A stretch of 64,000 nucleotides of DNA from Macrophomina tecta. Its lineage: Eukaryota; Ascomycota; Dothideomycetes; Botryosphaeriales; Botryosphaeriaceae. This document shows, piece after piece, positions 1-10,881 of this stretch. Below the pieces are notes generated by a model. It made no database searches. It was not told where the DNA came from and was given only the letters and a program-made list of their open reading frames with translations. The first letter of the stretch is position 1, and each line of letters starts with the position of its first letter. Made by a program: the position numbers and the translations under genes. The DNA is taken from contig JAKSGN010000043.1 of assembly GCA_024180945.1 (NCBI GenBank), positions 2,108,001-2,172,000 of the forward strand, written 5' to 3'.

Positions 1-782
1 CTGCACAGCCATTCAGGATGAAGCGGACAGCGCCCACGGCTTGGGCGCCTGTGAGCTTATGGGCGGATGCCACGCAGATCAGCGGGTCAGGTTGCGCGCC
101 GCCTGCGGCATAGCCAGTGCTCACCGTAGCACCGGCGCGTCTGTCAGGACGTCCCGGCGAAGTGGTGCAGATGAACCCAGAACCGCGCCACCAACGAGGT
201 GTCGTCAGCCCAGTTTGTTGATGGGCAGCGCTTGCTACAGGGATCGTCCGTCTCGCTGTGCATACGGTCCAAGCACGCTCGAGGCTCTCTTGTCAAGGAC
301 GATCTCCGCCGGCCTCCCTTTCAGGCTCCTTGCTCGCTGCACAACTCTGCGAATCAGCACCCCCGATTTACGAAGGCGATACCCAGCATTGAGCTTGTGC
401 TGCACGCACTGGTAGACGCGATGGAGGACCGACTCGCGGCCACCAGGAGCTGGTCCATACCCGGTAAGTGCCTGTTCCCGGCCTGCTCTGTTTCCGTTTG
501 AGGCAATTTTCGCGCCACAGCGACCAGGTCTTCTTCGACCGCTCAATGGCCCCTCCTGTAAGCTTACCTGCGGGAGCCTTCCTGGAAGAGTTTGGTCGCG
601 CGCATTGCCCTCTGGCATCACACTGCCTCCCACGAATGCCGACAACGACGCGCCTGCCACACCTGTCAGCCCGCTCCTGTCGCACTTAAATGCGCGGCAC
701 CCCTTCTGGACCATCTCTTTCCGCTCTTTGCCGCCCTCCTTCCTCCACCTTCATCCAGCCGATGCGCACCAATTCCGGCACA
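1..782. other. Non-coding region upstream of the P450 gene
   Basis: I see no recognisable protein or RNA gene here. Open frames on both strands are short, of mixed composition and match no family I know. The last part must hold the P450 promoter and leader. Two further ATGs (690 and 762) lie in frame with the chosen P450 start at 783, but the peptide they would add is Ser/Pro-rich and precedes the membrane anchor. Confidence 0.6.
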
Positions 783-3063
783 ATGGCTATCCACACCGTC
801 ATTTCCAGCCCCAACGACCTCTTCGACGCCCGCGTGCCGCCCCTTCTCGGCGCTGTGCTCGTCATGCTGACCTTGCTTTGGTACTGGATCCGCGAGGAGA
901 GGCCCATCCCCGGCTTCCCCATCGCCAACAAGGTGGAGGGAGACTGGTGGTTCAATTCAAAGGCAAAAAGCCGGCTGATCACTGATTCCAACAAGATTTT
1001 GAAGGAAGGATTCGAGAAGGTAAGCGCGGGGACGAGCCCGTCACCTCCCTCCCGCATGCCCCAATGCCACACGTCTTGATACACTACAAGACAGTCATCC
1101 TCAGCGTAAGCCTTGGCATCATCGCTAACCTCTCATAGTACAAGGGGAAGCCCTTCCAAATACTCGGCGAGATCGGTCCGATGATTGTACTGTCCCCAGA
1201 GTTGGCGAACGAGATCCGCAATAACGCCAATCTATCCTTCGTCCATGTGACCGAGAGGGTAAGACATCAACTGTCACCCGTTCGCCGTTGCGTGACCCCT
1301 GTCCTGTTGCCTTGCTTCAGTACTAACCCAACCATTCATGCACCAGGTCTTCTTGCCCCAGTACAAAGGCTTAGAGCCATTCGGTCCTGGCTTCAACAAT
1401 AACGACATCTTCCAGACGACAGTCAGGGTGAACCTGACGCAATCTCTTGGTACGTTTAAGTCCTTGGTAAAAACCGGGTCCCACGTCTTTACCGGGTGTG
1501 CACCAAACCATGCCACCAATCTGACACTGCCGCCTTGGGCGGAGCAGGTAGCATCACACAGGCTATCTCAGACGAGACTACATACGCCCTTGGCATCCTG
1601 CTGCCAGATGTTACCAAGGAATGGACTTCAATCACCTGGATGCCGTTCGCGACGGATCTCGTCTCCCGCATCTCCGCCAAGGTCTTCCTCGGCGAGCCAA
1701 TCTGCCGTAACAACGACTGGCTCCATATCTCTGTCATGTACACAGTCAATTCATTCAACGCCGCCCGCACTCTTCGCTTGTGGCCGCCGTTCCTCAGGCC
1801 TCTCGTCCATCTCCTTAAGCCAGAATTCAAGGAGCTACAGAAGCAACTCGCAGACGCCCGCCGCATCATCAACCCAGAGGTCGAGAAGCGCAAGCGTGCG
1901 CGCCGTGAAGCCATCGCAGCCGGCCAGAAGCCGTCCAAGGCGGCTGATGCCATCGAGTGGATGCTTGAGCAGGCCAAGGACCAGGATTACGACGTCGCCA
2001 TGGGCCAGGTCATGCTGGCCATCGCGGCCATTCACACGACCTCCGGCATGCTGTCGGCTCTTCTATGGCACCTGGCTGCTGCGCCGGAGTACATTGATGA
2101 GCTGCGAAAGGAGATTGCACAAGTATTTACGGAGGATGGAGGCTTCAAGAAGACGAGCCTGTACAAGATGAGATTGTTGGACAGTTGCATGAAGGAGGCG
2201 CAGAGGCTGCATACTATCAGCGCAAGTAAGTTCATCTATTTACAATATGTTTCACCGGAGGTGGTGGGTCTCTATGGGAAGTTGAAGCGGTCGTCCCGTC
2301 GCAAGTTTTCGGAAAACTTGATAACACCTCCGTCTGGAGGACTGCTTCAACTCCCCATGGTACCCGGCCAGACAACACTCCTAACGCCAGTACCATATAT
2401 ATTTGCCACGGACGCAAGGCCTTTCCATTCGACCTGCTATATAGTTCGTTTCACACTAACTCTGCTCTTTCAAAGACGCGCTCCCCCGCAAAGCTTTGGC
2501 ACCCATCACCCTCTCCGATGGCACCCACATACCGGCTGGTGCTTTCGTCAGCGTCCCTACTTGGACCATGAGAGATTCATACTACTATGAGAACCCCGAC
2601 AATTTTGACGGACGCCGCTACCTGGAGAAGCGCAGTCAGCCCGGGAATGAACACCGCTGGCAGTTCGTTACCACGGCCCCAGAGCACCTTGGCTTCGGAC
2701 ACGGACAGCATGCTTGGTATGTGCCAGACTCCTGACATATCTATCGTTTTCATACACCCGCCAGCCCTATCTCAGTATTACCTCGCACACTATAGACCGC
2801 TGCCGGATCATATCCATTCGGCTACGCCGACGGCTCCTTACTGCTGATCGGGCCATGTCCGCAAAGCTGACAATATTGCCTATAGCCCTGGCCGCTTCTT
2901 TGCAAGCAACGAAATCAAGATTGCCATGACACACCTCCTGATGAAGTATGACTGGAAGTTCGAGGGCGAGCCGCCACTGAAGAGCTTGAGGGATTCTGAG
3001 TGGATACCTGACCCGACGGCGAAGATCATGTTGAGGGCAAGGGAGGCCGAGATACAGTTCTGA
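783..3063 (+). CDS. Cytochrome P450 monooxygenase (ent-kaurene-oxidase/LovA-like group)
   Basis: Six exons: 783-1019, 1139-1258, 1347-1449, 1548-2225, 2476-2716 and 2886-3063, giving 518 aa with all phases closing. An N-terminal membrane anchor (about residues 18-36) implies an ER enzyme that needs a P450 reductase. Seen motifs: I-helix AAIHTTS (about 313-319), ExxR as EAQR (370-373), the NPDNFDGRRY segment (about 419-428), and the heme loop FGHGQHACPGR (453-463) with Cys460 as iron ligand. The last intron splits the Cys codon. The helix-I AAIHTT form and the heme loop are typical of fungal CYP68/CYP503-type enzymes (ent-kaurene oxidase, dihydromonacolin L hydroxylase), which oxidise terpenoids or polyketides. 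The substrate is not deducible. It converges on the MDR oxidoreductase gene, 250 bp apart. Confidence 0.93.
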
Positions 3064-3314
3064 GGAGCCTCGGGCCCCGTGTGCCTCGTTTAAGAGAGTG
3101 ATTGTCCGACTTGTATACGGAAGAGGTGGTCTTGTCGGTGGTGGTGATGGTGTTTGAGGCATGCTTCTATTACGTCCTTATGAATAATGAGCCGTTCGTT
3201 GTAAGTGAGCACTTAACAGCCTTCTTTGGTGCGACTTGAATTCAGCAGAAGCAGATTTTCTTTTGCACATCCCTTGAAATTATTTCCCAGGAATATCCAT
3301 ATACCTTACTTTCC

Positions 3315-4472
3315 TCAGAGTCTTCCACCTAAAGCACCGATTTCAACTACCACCTTGCCTCGACACCTTTCTGAATTCAATCTCTCCAGAGCTTCCTCCA
3401 CCCGATCGAAAGGAAAAGTATTATCAATCACAATATCGTCCTTCTCGAGCTCCAAAGCCTCCTCCAAATAATCCTTCCTCAGTTCCAAATTAACACACTC
3501 ATAAACCTCACTCCTGCAACCCAGCTTCCCAATCAGCGTCCGCCACACCATCTGCGGATTCCACAAATAAGTCAAAGCACCCCCAAGCATCCCCTTGTCC
3601 GTCTTATCACCCACAATTGTGATATACTTTCTCGCGACCCCCAAACATTCCGTCCCACCCACACAGTCCACAACCGCATCTGGAGCCTCTCTCTCCACCG
3701 CCGCCCTCACCCCACCCCTCATATAATCCACCACAACATCCACCCCCATCTCCCTCACAAACTCCTCATTCCTCGCACTACACGTCGCCACGACCCTCCA
3801 TCCCCTCCTCCTCGCCAACCTCACCACCCACATCCCCACCGCACTACTCCCGCCCAACACCACCACGGTCCCCTTCTCCCCCTCTCCCACAAAACCCTCA
3901 CACTTTGCTATACACGTCCGCGCCGTCAACCACGCCAACGGCACCGCCGCCGCCTCCCGCCATCCCCACCCCCGCGGCTTCCGCACCACCACGCCGCCCG
4001 CGCCGTCCCCCACATCTACCGTCACGACCTCCTGCAGCGTGCCCCCGCCGCCCATCCCCGCCAACCGGATCCCAAGCACCTCCTCTCCGCCGCTGAACCC
4101 GCTCGCCCGCCCCGCCGCCAGCACCTCGCCCGCGAAGTCGGCCCCGATTCCTTTGCGCACGGACGACAGGTACGGCAGGGACCAGAGGAGCGGCACGTTC
4201 ATGAGCTGGATGTCGAGCGGGTTGAGGGCGGCCGCGCGCACGCGCACGAGCAGTTGCGTCGGCGAGAGCGGGGCCGAGGCCGACGGCGCGGGGACGTGGG
4301 TGAGGGCGAGGCAGCGGGGGTAGCCGCCCGTCGTGTGGGTCCAGGCGAGGATGGTGGGGTCGGAGAGGTCGGCGGTGTCGTCGTCGTCGTCCTCCTTCTC
4401 CTCGTCGGCGGGAAGGCGGGCGGTGGTGGAGGCAGAGGAGCAGGATGTTGGTGGTTGTGGTGTGGTTGGCAT
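3315..4472 (-). CDS. MDR-superfamily NAD(P)H-dependent oxidoreductase (quinone reductase / RTN4IP1-like)
   Basis: A single exon encodes 385 aa. After an unusual acidic leader (residues 25-32 are almost all Glu/Asp) comes a GroES-like domain with AAALNPLDIQLM (about 80-91) and GADFAGEV (110-117), then a Rossmann domain with the nucleotide loop GGSSAVG (207-213). A C-terminal segment, VEEALERLNS..GKVVVEI, is usual for the family. I see no zinc-ligand pattern, so a zinc-independent reductase of enones or quinones fits best. The start is the first ATG after a long CT tract; an in-frame upstream ATG at 4733 would translate that tract into a Ser-Leu run and looks unlikely. It could also act as a trans-acting enoyl reductase, but nothing in the sequence requires that. 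Confidence 0.85.
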   Translation of the reverse strand: MPTTPQPPTSCSSASTTARLPADEEKEDDDDDTADLSDPTILAWTHTTGGYPRCLALTHVPAPSASAPLSPTQLLVRVRAAALNPLDIQLMNVPLLWSLPYLSSVRKGIGADFAGEVLAAGRASGFSGGEEVLGIRLAGMGGGGTLQEVVTVDVGDGAGGVVVRKPRGWGWREAAAVPLAWLTARTCIAKCEGFVGEGEKGTVVVLGGSSAVGMWVVRLARRRGWRVVATCSARNEEFVREMGVDVVVDYMRGGVRAAVEREAPDAVVDCVGGTECLGVARKYITIVGDKTDKGMLGGALTYLWNPQMVWRTLIGKLGCRSEVYECVNLELRKDYLEEALELEKDDIVIDNTFPFDRVEEALERLNSERCRGKVVVEIGALGGRL

Positions 4473-4477
4473 CGCGC

Positions 4478-4479
<2 letters not shown>

Positions 4480-4533
<54 letters not shown>
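4480..4533. repeat. (AG)26 dinucleotide microsatellite
   Basis: About 26 uninterrupted AG units end 8 bp before the oxidoreductase ATG (minus strand), where they read as a CT tract. CT-rich leaders are common near fungal transcription starts, so the tract probably sits in the promoter or 5' UTR of that gene. Confidence 0.95.
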
Positions 4534-4536
<3 letters not shown>

Positions 4537-5302
4537 TGTATGCGTGTGCGTGTTGTTTGCTTTGTGAGTTGTGTATGGGGAGTGCGTGTTCTTGATTGTT
4601 TCTCTTTTGCCTTTTCCTTTGTTCTCTCTTTTTTTGATAGTGTCTCTGCAGACAGGTTCTTTCTGTGGGATGGAAGTAGAATATGTAGGTTTAAAAGTAT
4701 GGAACTAATAGAGATAAAAGCAAATGATACCACATTACTGGTTCCACGAACAACCGTGGTTTATTAGCTTTGTACAGCGCTTCGGTACCGGCCGGATGCG
4801 CAGACGTCATTGACAAAACCCCATGCGCCAATCACGGGGTTGCGGAGTGACAGGCTAGGATATCCGCCGCCTGAGGTTAGTGTAGTCTCGGTTCGACAGT
4901 ACTCGCATTCGACTCGATCGCGCTAGCCGAGTGCTTCGTCGACTTATCCGCATGGATGCCCCGGTTTCGCAGCAAACAGAGTAACAAACCGACGGTGACG
5001 TGGAATGGGTATGTTCAACTTCAAATTTCAATTGAGGGAAGACGGAGCGACCGAGATTGCTCCTGACTATGTACAAAGCACAGTCCGTGGACGCAAAGAC
5101 TGCTGTGTACTTTGTTCTACACAGCCCAACCAAGAGCGTCTAATCTTTAAACAGTTAAGTAGGCGACTGCTGGCGCCTCTATTTGCAGTACCACCAGAAT
5201 AATAATTACTAACAGCGGGTGGCGGCGCTTAAGTGGGATCAAAACGCCCGAGAATGCAATACAAACAGCGCAGGTCCAACGCAGGGGCAAAGCCACTCCA
5301 GC
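4534..5302. other. Intergenic region between oxidoreductase and HMG-CoA reductase genes
   Basis: It holds the promoter of the oxidoreductase gene and the 3' flank of the HMG-CoA reductase gene, both on the minus strand. Short frames on both strands show no family resemblance. I see no RNA gene. Confidence 0.6.
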
Positions 5303-8300
5303 TCAGCGACGGCCAGCTGCCTTATTCTTCATGCTCGTCATAGCCAGGGTAGTCGGAGTTTGAGCGCCAATGGGTGCCGGTGTAGTAGAACGAGAAGGTG
5401 CCTGGCTACGGTTGTGGCTCATGTGAGCCTGAACCAGGTGGCCTGCCGCAAGAGCACTGCACAAGCTGAGCTCACCGGCGAGGACGGCAGCAGCAATAAC
5501 GCGAGCAAGCTGGCGCGCGTTGTCTCCCGGGCTGGTAGGGTGGGCTCCTCTGACTCCCAAGAGGTCGAGCATAGCGCTCTGGGGCTCGAGAATAGTACCA
5601 CCGCCAATCGTACCAACCTCGATCGAAGGCATGGATACAGAGATGTGGAGGTTGCCATTCATGCTGTAACATTGTTAGCATCTAGTCATCCACGAGAAAG
5701 AGAACGTCGGACTTACTTCTTCATGACGGTGATACAGTTGCTGCTCTCCACGTTCTGAGCCGGATCCTGTCCGGTAGCCAGGAAGATGGCGGTGACGATG
5801 TTCGCAGCGTGCGCGTTGTAACCTCCAATGCTGCCGGCCATTGCCGATCCGATCAGGTTCTTGGAAATGTTGAGCTCGACCAATGCGTCGACGTTGCTCT
5901 TCAAAACGCTTTTGACAACAGCTCCAGGGATGATAGCCTCCGCCACCACGCTCTTACCACGCCCATCAACCCAGTTGATTGCTGCGGGCTTCTTATCTGT
6001 GCAGAAGTTACCAGACACAGAAATAATCGCCATATCCTCGAATCCACCTTCATTCTTCATGACACTCAAAGCATGCTCAACACCCTTCGAGATCATGTTC
6101 ATACCCATAGCGTCGCCGGTGGTGGTCTTGAAACGAATGTACAGGTAGGTGCCGGCCAACGCCGTCTTGAGACTTTGCAGACGGGCGAAGCGGCTGGTGG
6201 AGTTGAAAGCATTCTTCATCACCTTCTGACCCTCCTCAGAGTCAATCCAGACCTTAGCCTGGCCGGCCCTGGCAAGAGTTTCGAAACCAACACAGGGACC
6301 ACGAGTCATGCCATCTCCTGTGAGGACGGTAACAGCGCCACCTCCAGCGTTGATAGCCTTGCATCCTCTGCTGGTGCTAGCAACCAAGACACCCTCAGTG
6401 GTGGCCATGGGCAGGAAGTAGTTCTGGCCATCGATGTTGAGGGGACCAGCGACACCAAGAGGGAGAGGCAAGTAGCCAATGACGTTCTCGCAGCAGGCAC
6501 CGTGAACAAGGTCGTAGTTGTAGGCCTCATAAGGCAGCTTGGACTTCTCGAGAAGAAAAGAAGTTTGACGGGTGGCGTGTGTACGGGAAACAACTGCTCT
6601 GCGAATCTTGACAGCGCGGACCTTGTTCTCCAAGGTCTTTTCGAGAGCGTAACCGGGGATCTTGCCGAGGAGAGCAAGTTCAATGAGCTCCTCGTCGGTC
6701 ATCGACGGGGCCTTCTTCGCCTTCAGCAGAGCCTCCAATTCATGTAAAGGACGCTTAGGGCCAGAGGGAACAACTTGGTGGGCAGTAGGCTTCATCTCAA
6801 GTCCGTCGTCAGAGTCATCGTCCTTCTTGATGGAAGCTGGAGGGTGCGCAGGAGTGAGAGGCCTGAGAGGGGCACCGGAATCAACGAGCCTGACATTGCT
6901 AGGGGCCTTGTCCATAACCTCGTAGTCCTCCGGAGGCTTAAGGTTGCTTGGCTGGGTATGGTCCTTGATGGACCAGCGGGCGGCATTGAAGAGATATCCG
7001 TTGAAAGCTAAGCTGAGAGCTAGCGCGACGATGATCCATTTGCTGAGGACCGGATCTTCAAGACTCTTCAGCACACCCTCGACTACGCGGCCGCCCACAC
7101 CGTCCATCAGCTGATCCTTGTAGTTGCCGCCGAAAAGACCGGAAACAGCCTCGGGAGCAGCGTAGTGGATGGAAGGATACTCGAGCTCGTACTTGATTGG
7201 AGTAAGGACAGTGACAAGTGCGCCAGTGTTCTTGGACTTGGCTGAGGCCAAGATGGTGTCCAGAGCGTTGCCTGCAACCTTGAAAGGATCCATGGCAGCG
7301 GGGTTCACCATACTGGTCAGACCAGACGAAGCGGTCGAGCTGTAGTATCCACTGCGGAATGGGATGGTGCAAATGTTCAGGATGTTGACAACGATAAATC
7401 CGGTAACCATAAGAACCTTGAAGCGGGGGACGCTGGTCTCCTTCATCTTCTTGCCGAAACCAGGGATATCAGAAGCCGAAGTATGGTTGCCGTCCGCAGT
7501 ATTGGAGCTGAGTGAGGGCCAGTCGTTGTTGCTGGCAACATTCTCGGCCACAGTGCGGCTCACCCCATCATCCTCGAGAGCCTTGCGGAGGGCCACGTGA
7601 CGCTTGATCCGGTTGATCTCAAGCTTAATGGTGAGAATCGCAGTGTAGAAGGTCAGAAGGAGCAGGGAATCGAAGAAAAGAATCCAGGCGGCGAGGAAGC
7701 AGAACTGACGCAGGCCTCCCTGGACGCCAGAGAAAGCACCCGCGACAAGGATCAAGATTTCCACGAAGTAGTCGCGGACGATCTCGTAGCCCCTCTCCTT
7801 GACGGCCGTCTGGACCGCGTATTGAATGGTGAGAGGCGTGTTGTCGCCGTTGGCGGAGTGGCGTCGGCGCGCATCCAGCGAGGCAGAAAGAACGGCCTTC
7901 GTGATGGCGATTGGCTTCTCGAAACCAATGGTGACCACCAAGAAAGGTAGCCCCTCCGAAAGCAGGACCATGTTGATCGGAACTCCGAGCTTGGTAGTTA
8001 CGGTAAGACCAAAGAGGAAGGCAAACACGGACTGGAAAAGAACGGTGGCGGCCAACCAGAAGTTGGAGCCGAGGCGCCTCATGGAGAGGAAGAGTGAGAC
8101 AAAGGTCAAGTGCATGGAGAGGTAACCGAGGGCCATAATGACGATATCAAGGGTCTCGGCGTTCTAGAAGCCGTTAGTATGCCTGCGGTGTGACCGTGTG
8201 GATTTGCACAAACCTTCAAGAGGTCCAAGAAAGAGGTCCAGGACTCTTCGGCCCACTGGCGCAGATCGCGGGTGCTCCTGCTGGCGTTCTTGACGGCCTT

Positions 8301-8970
8301 CATGATCCACTTCTTTTCCTCAACCTTGCCATCGTCCGTCTTCTGCGCCTCCGAGGCGCCGGCCGGAGCGGGAAGCTCCTGCATGGCAGCCAAAAACTCG
8401 GAAGCTTCGTCATAGGGTATGGAGAAGGCCAGAGTAGTGTCGTGAGAGATTTGCGAGAAGGCGGTAGACGAGCTGGGGAGCAGCTCGGCGGAGGAGTTGC
8501 GCGGAATAGGAACGGCATTACCCAGCGGAGCGGTCTGAGGAGCATTGGCGGGCGTAGACTCGGGGAAGAGGAGGGTCAGGAGAGCGAGTTTCTCGTAGGT
8601 CTGTAGCTCTTTGTTAGCGCGGCCCCAGAATCGGTTGGGAAGCAGGCTTGCTCACATCGTCGTGGGCCACGTCATCGGCTTGCCAGGTCCATTCGGTCTC
8701 GGGGCCAACCCTCAGCGTCTTGCTGCCAGCCAACAGAGTGTTGAAGTCGGCCTTGCCCAGGGTGGTGCCGGAAGCGGAGCCATTGAAGAGGCTGCTCTCA
8801 ATGACGCTCAGGTAGGTGGTGCTGGCAAGTAGCGCGGTGAAGACAATGGTGTGGATAGGGTGGGTGCAAGCACGGCGGCAGACGGCTTGCAGGAGAGGCG
8901 AGACCTGGCGGTCGTACCAAGACGGGCGCGTCCTCACGGGCTCGCTGGCGCCAAAGAGGCGCGACAGCAT
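5303..8970 (-). CDS. HMG1: HMG-CoA reductase (NADPH), full-length with sterol-sensing domain
   Basis: Four exons in gene order, 8656-8970, 8214-8600, 5717-8163 and 5303-5663, give 1169 aa. The enzyme reduces HMG-CoA to mevalonate at the ER, the committed step of sterol and isoprenoid synthesis. The N-terminal third holds a membrane segment near residue 40 and a multi-span sterol-sensing region from about 235. A linker rich in charged residues and Pro precedes the catalytic domain (about 745-1145). Catalytic signatures are all visible: [25 protein letters not shown] (Glu), [18 protein letters not shown] (Lys), GQDPAQNV (Asp) and the late His in QAHMSHNRS. The Ser of HNRS matches the kinase site known in animal and plant enzymes. 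Length is normal for filamentous fungi. Whether this is the housekeeping copy or a cluster-associated second copy cannot be told from one window. Confidence 0.97.
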
Positions 8971-10044
8971 GGTGTCGTTTGTTGAGCGGTGAAGCTTCAG
9001 CAGCGGTGACGCGCGCAAGGTGCTGCGGCGGGCGAGAGGAGCTCAGCGCTCGGGACAGACGGGGCAGAGCGAGGGTTGAGGAGGGGTCGGGCGTGGTGTT
9101 GAACGGCGGGAAAAAAAAAAGAAAAAGGCGAAGGGACGCGGGTGATGCGCTGTTCAAGCGATGGCGGAGAAGAGGTGGGCAAAGGTGATAAGCACGGCAC
9201 ACGGGGCAGCTTGCGGCATCTGGCTGCGCTTGGATGGAAATTGCAAGTTGTGGGTTCGGCGTAGGTCTGGCGGTAGGGGGCTGCAAATAATTATTATTCG
9301 CCATAAACCGCCCATTGGCCGCGTGCCTACACCGCTGCAGCCTGCGCCCGGTGTGCAGGCACGGCAGGGAAGCTTGCAGCTCAGGAACGCGCAATGACTG
9401 CGCCGTGAAGCCATCCGCCCAGCACTGCGAACAAACTCGCCGGCCAGGCGACAAAGCCTTGCGTTCATCTGGGGGCGGCCTCTGCGTCTTGCTATTGTGC
9501 TCGACGCGCCAGGCGACGCCCACGCCGCCCGCCGCCCGCCGCCCAGCCGCAAGGCCAGCAAGAGCCCTGGCCCAGCGCCGCGGCGGAGCTTTCAGCCACA
9601 TCGCGTGGCGCTCTCTTTTTTCCTTGAGGTAGCCCGAGGCCTCGGCGCTCGGAGGGGCAGTGATCGGCGCGTGCAACTGCACCGTTGCCAGCCGGCTGCC
9701 GCTCTGTGCCCGCGCCTGTGCCCCAGCGCGCGTCCTGCGCCTGGCCAAAAGTGCTGACCGGTGCGGTACGTCGTCTCAACAGGAACACAACCACGGTGCA
9801 TGCAGCGGGCCAACCATCCAAATAGCATCTCTACTCGCACTCGACCACTGTATTCTACGTGCGCCGGCCCCGTCTACAACAGGTGTAGTTCCGCCAGAAA
9901 TTCACACGGCGGCCCGAGATCGGCGCCGCCTTCGCTGCAGCCCCATCTGGAAGGCAAAGGCCTCGGACTCCGAGCTGCGTTGTCTGTATCTGGTGCCGCG
10001 TCTCCGAGCGGCCCATTTCTACTAGTCGGCGGATTGCCCACTTC
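8971..10044. other. HMG-CoA reductase upstream region
   Basis: About 1.07 kb between the HMG-CoA reductase start and the 3' end of the DUF3605 gene. It contains an A-rich stretch near 9110-9127 and very GC-rich DNA. Long open frames exist on the minus strand, but they encode Pro/Arg/Ala-rich sequence with no domain, as expected by chance in GC-rich DNA. I see no gene. Confidence 0.6.
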
Positions 10045-10881
10045 TCACACCTCGGGTGCCTTCTTAGACAGCGGTACGTCGCCGTGGGTGATTTGCTCGA
10101 TGAAGGCCAGGTCCGGGTCGTACAGCATGACATGGAAGTGTTCTACCGCATGCACCGACTTGAGGCTTCTCCAGTTCTTGAACCAGATGACCTTGTAGCC
10201 CGTTAGCAGAGCCACAAGCCCACGTACCCAGCTTCACCCACCTGCTCGGCTTTCACTCGCGAGCGGAACGTCTTCTCGACAAAGTCGTCGATCATCTGCC
10301 GCGCTTCCGGCGTCAGGTCGTCGGTCGCCGGGTCATCCTCGAGTTCAAACTTGGTCCACACGACCAGGTGGACAATTCGCTCGTCAACGCCATAGGGCCA
10401 GTCGTTGTGCAGGATCTTGATGTCGCCTTGGCAGTTGCAGGCTTCGTCAGCTTGAGGCTGAGTCTAGGCTGACAACAATACAAACCGGGATGCGTGAAAG
10501 GCGGGCCCTGGGGGGTCAGATCGCCCCATTTCAGCCTCTCTTTGAGAACAAAATCCATGATGGAGCCATAGTTGCGAACCAGCTCCCATGTGTAGTGCCG
10601 GTAGCGGCGCAGCTCACTTGGCTTCCTCACAAACTTATCAATCCGGTTTGTCTCTGTCGCCCTAAGCCATCAGAAACCCGACTTTCTCGCACAGCCGTGC
10701 GGTGGCACTCACTGACGATGTCCTTGACCTCCTCCCAGCCATAGGGGCGGTACTCAGAGTCGGGAGTGCCGATAATGCGACGGTCCTTCTCCCCGCATTC
10801 CCTGAGGAAGTCGGGGCATTCCTCGGTGCGCAGATCCTCAGGCACATTGACCTGCCACCAAGGCAGCGTGGTCGAGGGCAT
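10045..10881 (-). CDS. DUF3605 protein, N-acetylglucosamine-induced protein 1-like
   Basis: Four exons in gene order, 10713-10881, 10486-10653, 10242-10426 and 10045-10191, give 222 aa with all phases closing. Introns are 50-59 bp. Family-typical stretches are [20 protein letters not shown] near the N-terminus, [13 protein letters not shown] and [14 protein letters not shown] in the middle, and [20 protein letters not shown] close to the C-terminus. This is the DUF3605 family named after the Candida GlcNAc-induced protein NGI1; its biochemical role is not known to me. The protein looks soluble, with no signal peptide. The chosen start begins [12 protein letters not shown]; another in-frame ATG at 10926 would add 15 residues. 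Confidence 0.85.

Noticed and set aside
4254..4767. Plus-strand frames translating the AG tract into Arg-Glu repeats
   Set aside because: They are opposite a real gene and its leader, and the repeat alone explains the open frame.
5809..6747. 312-codon open frame antisense to the HMG-CoA reductase catalytic domain
   Set aside because: It mirrors a highly conserved coding exon on the other strand; its composition follows that exon's codon pattern and no domain is evident.
783..8970. Definite lovastatin-like gene cluster
   Set aside because: No polyketide synthase, acyltransferase or pathway regulator is present within the window; kept only as a low-certainty neighbourhood finding.
8798..9748. 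316-codon minus-strand frame extending upstream of the HMG-CoA reductase start
   Set aside because: Upstream part is Arg/Ala/Pro-rich, in a different frame from the enzyme and typical of chance frames in GC-rich DNA.
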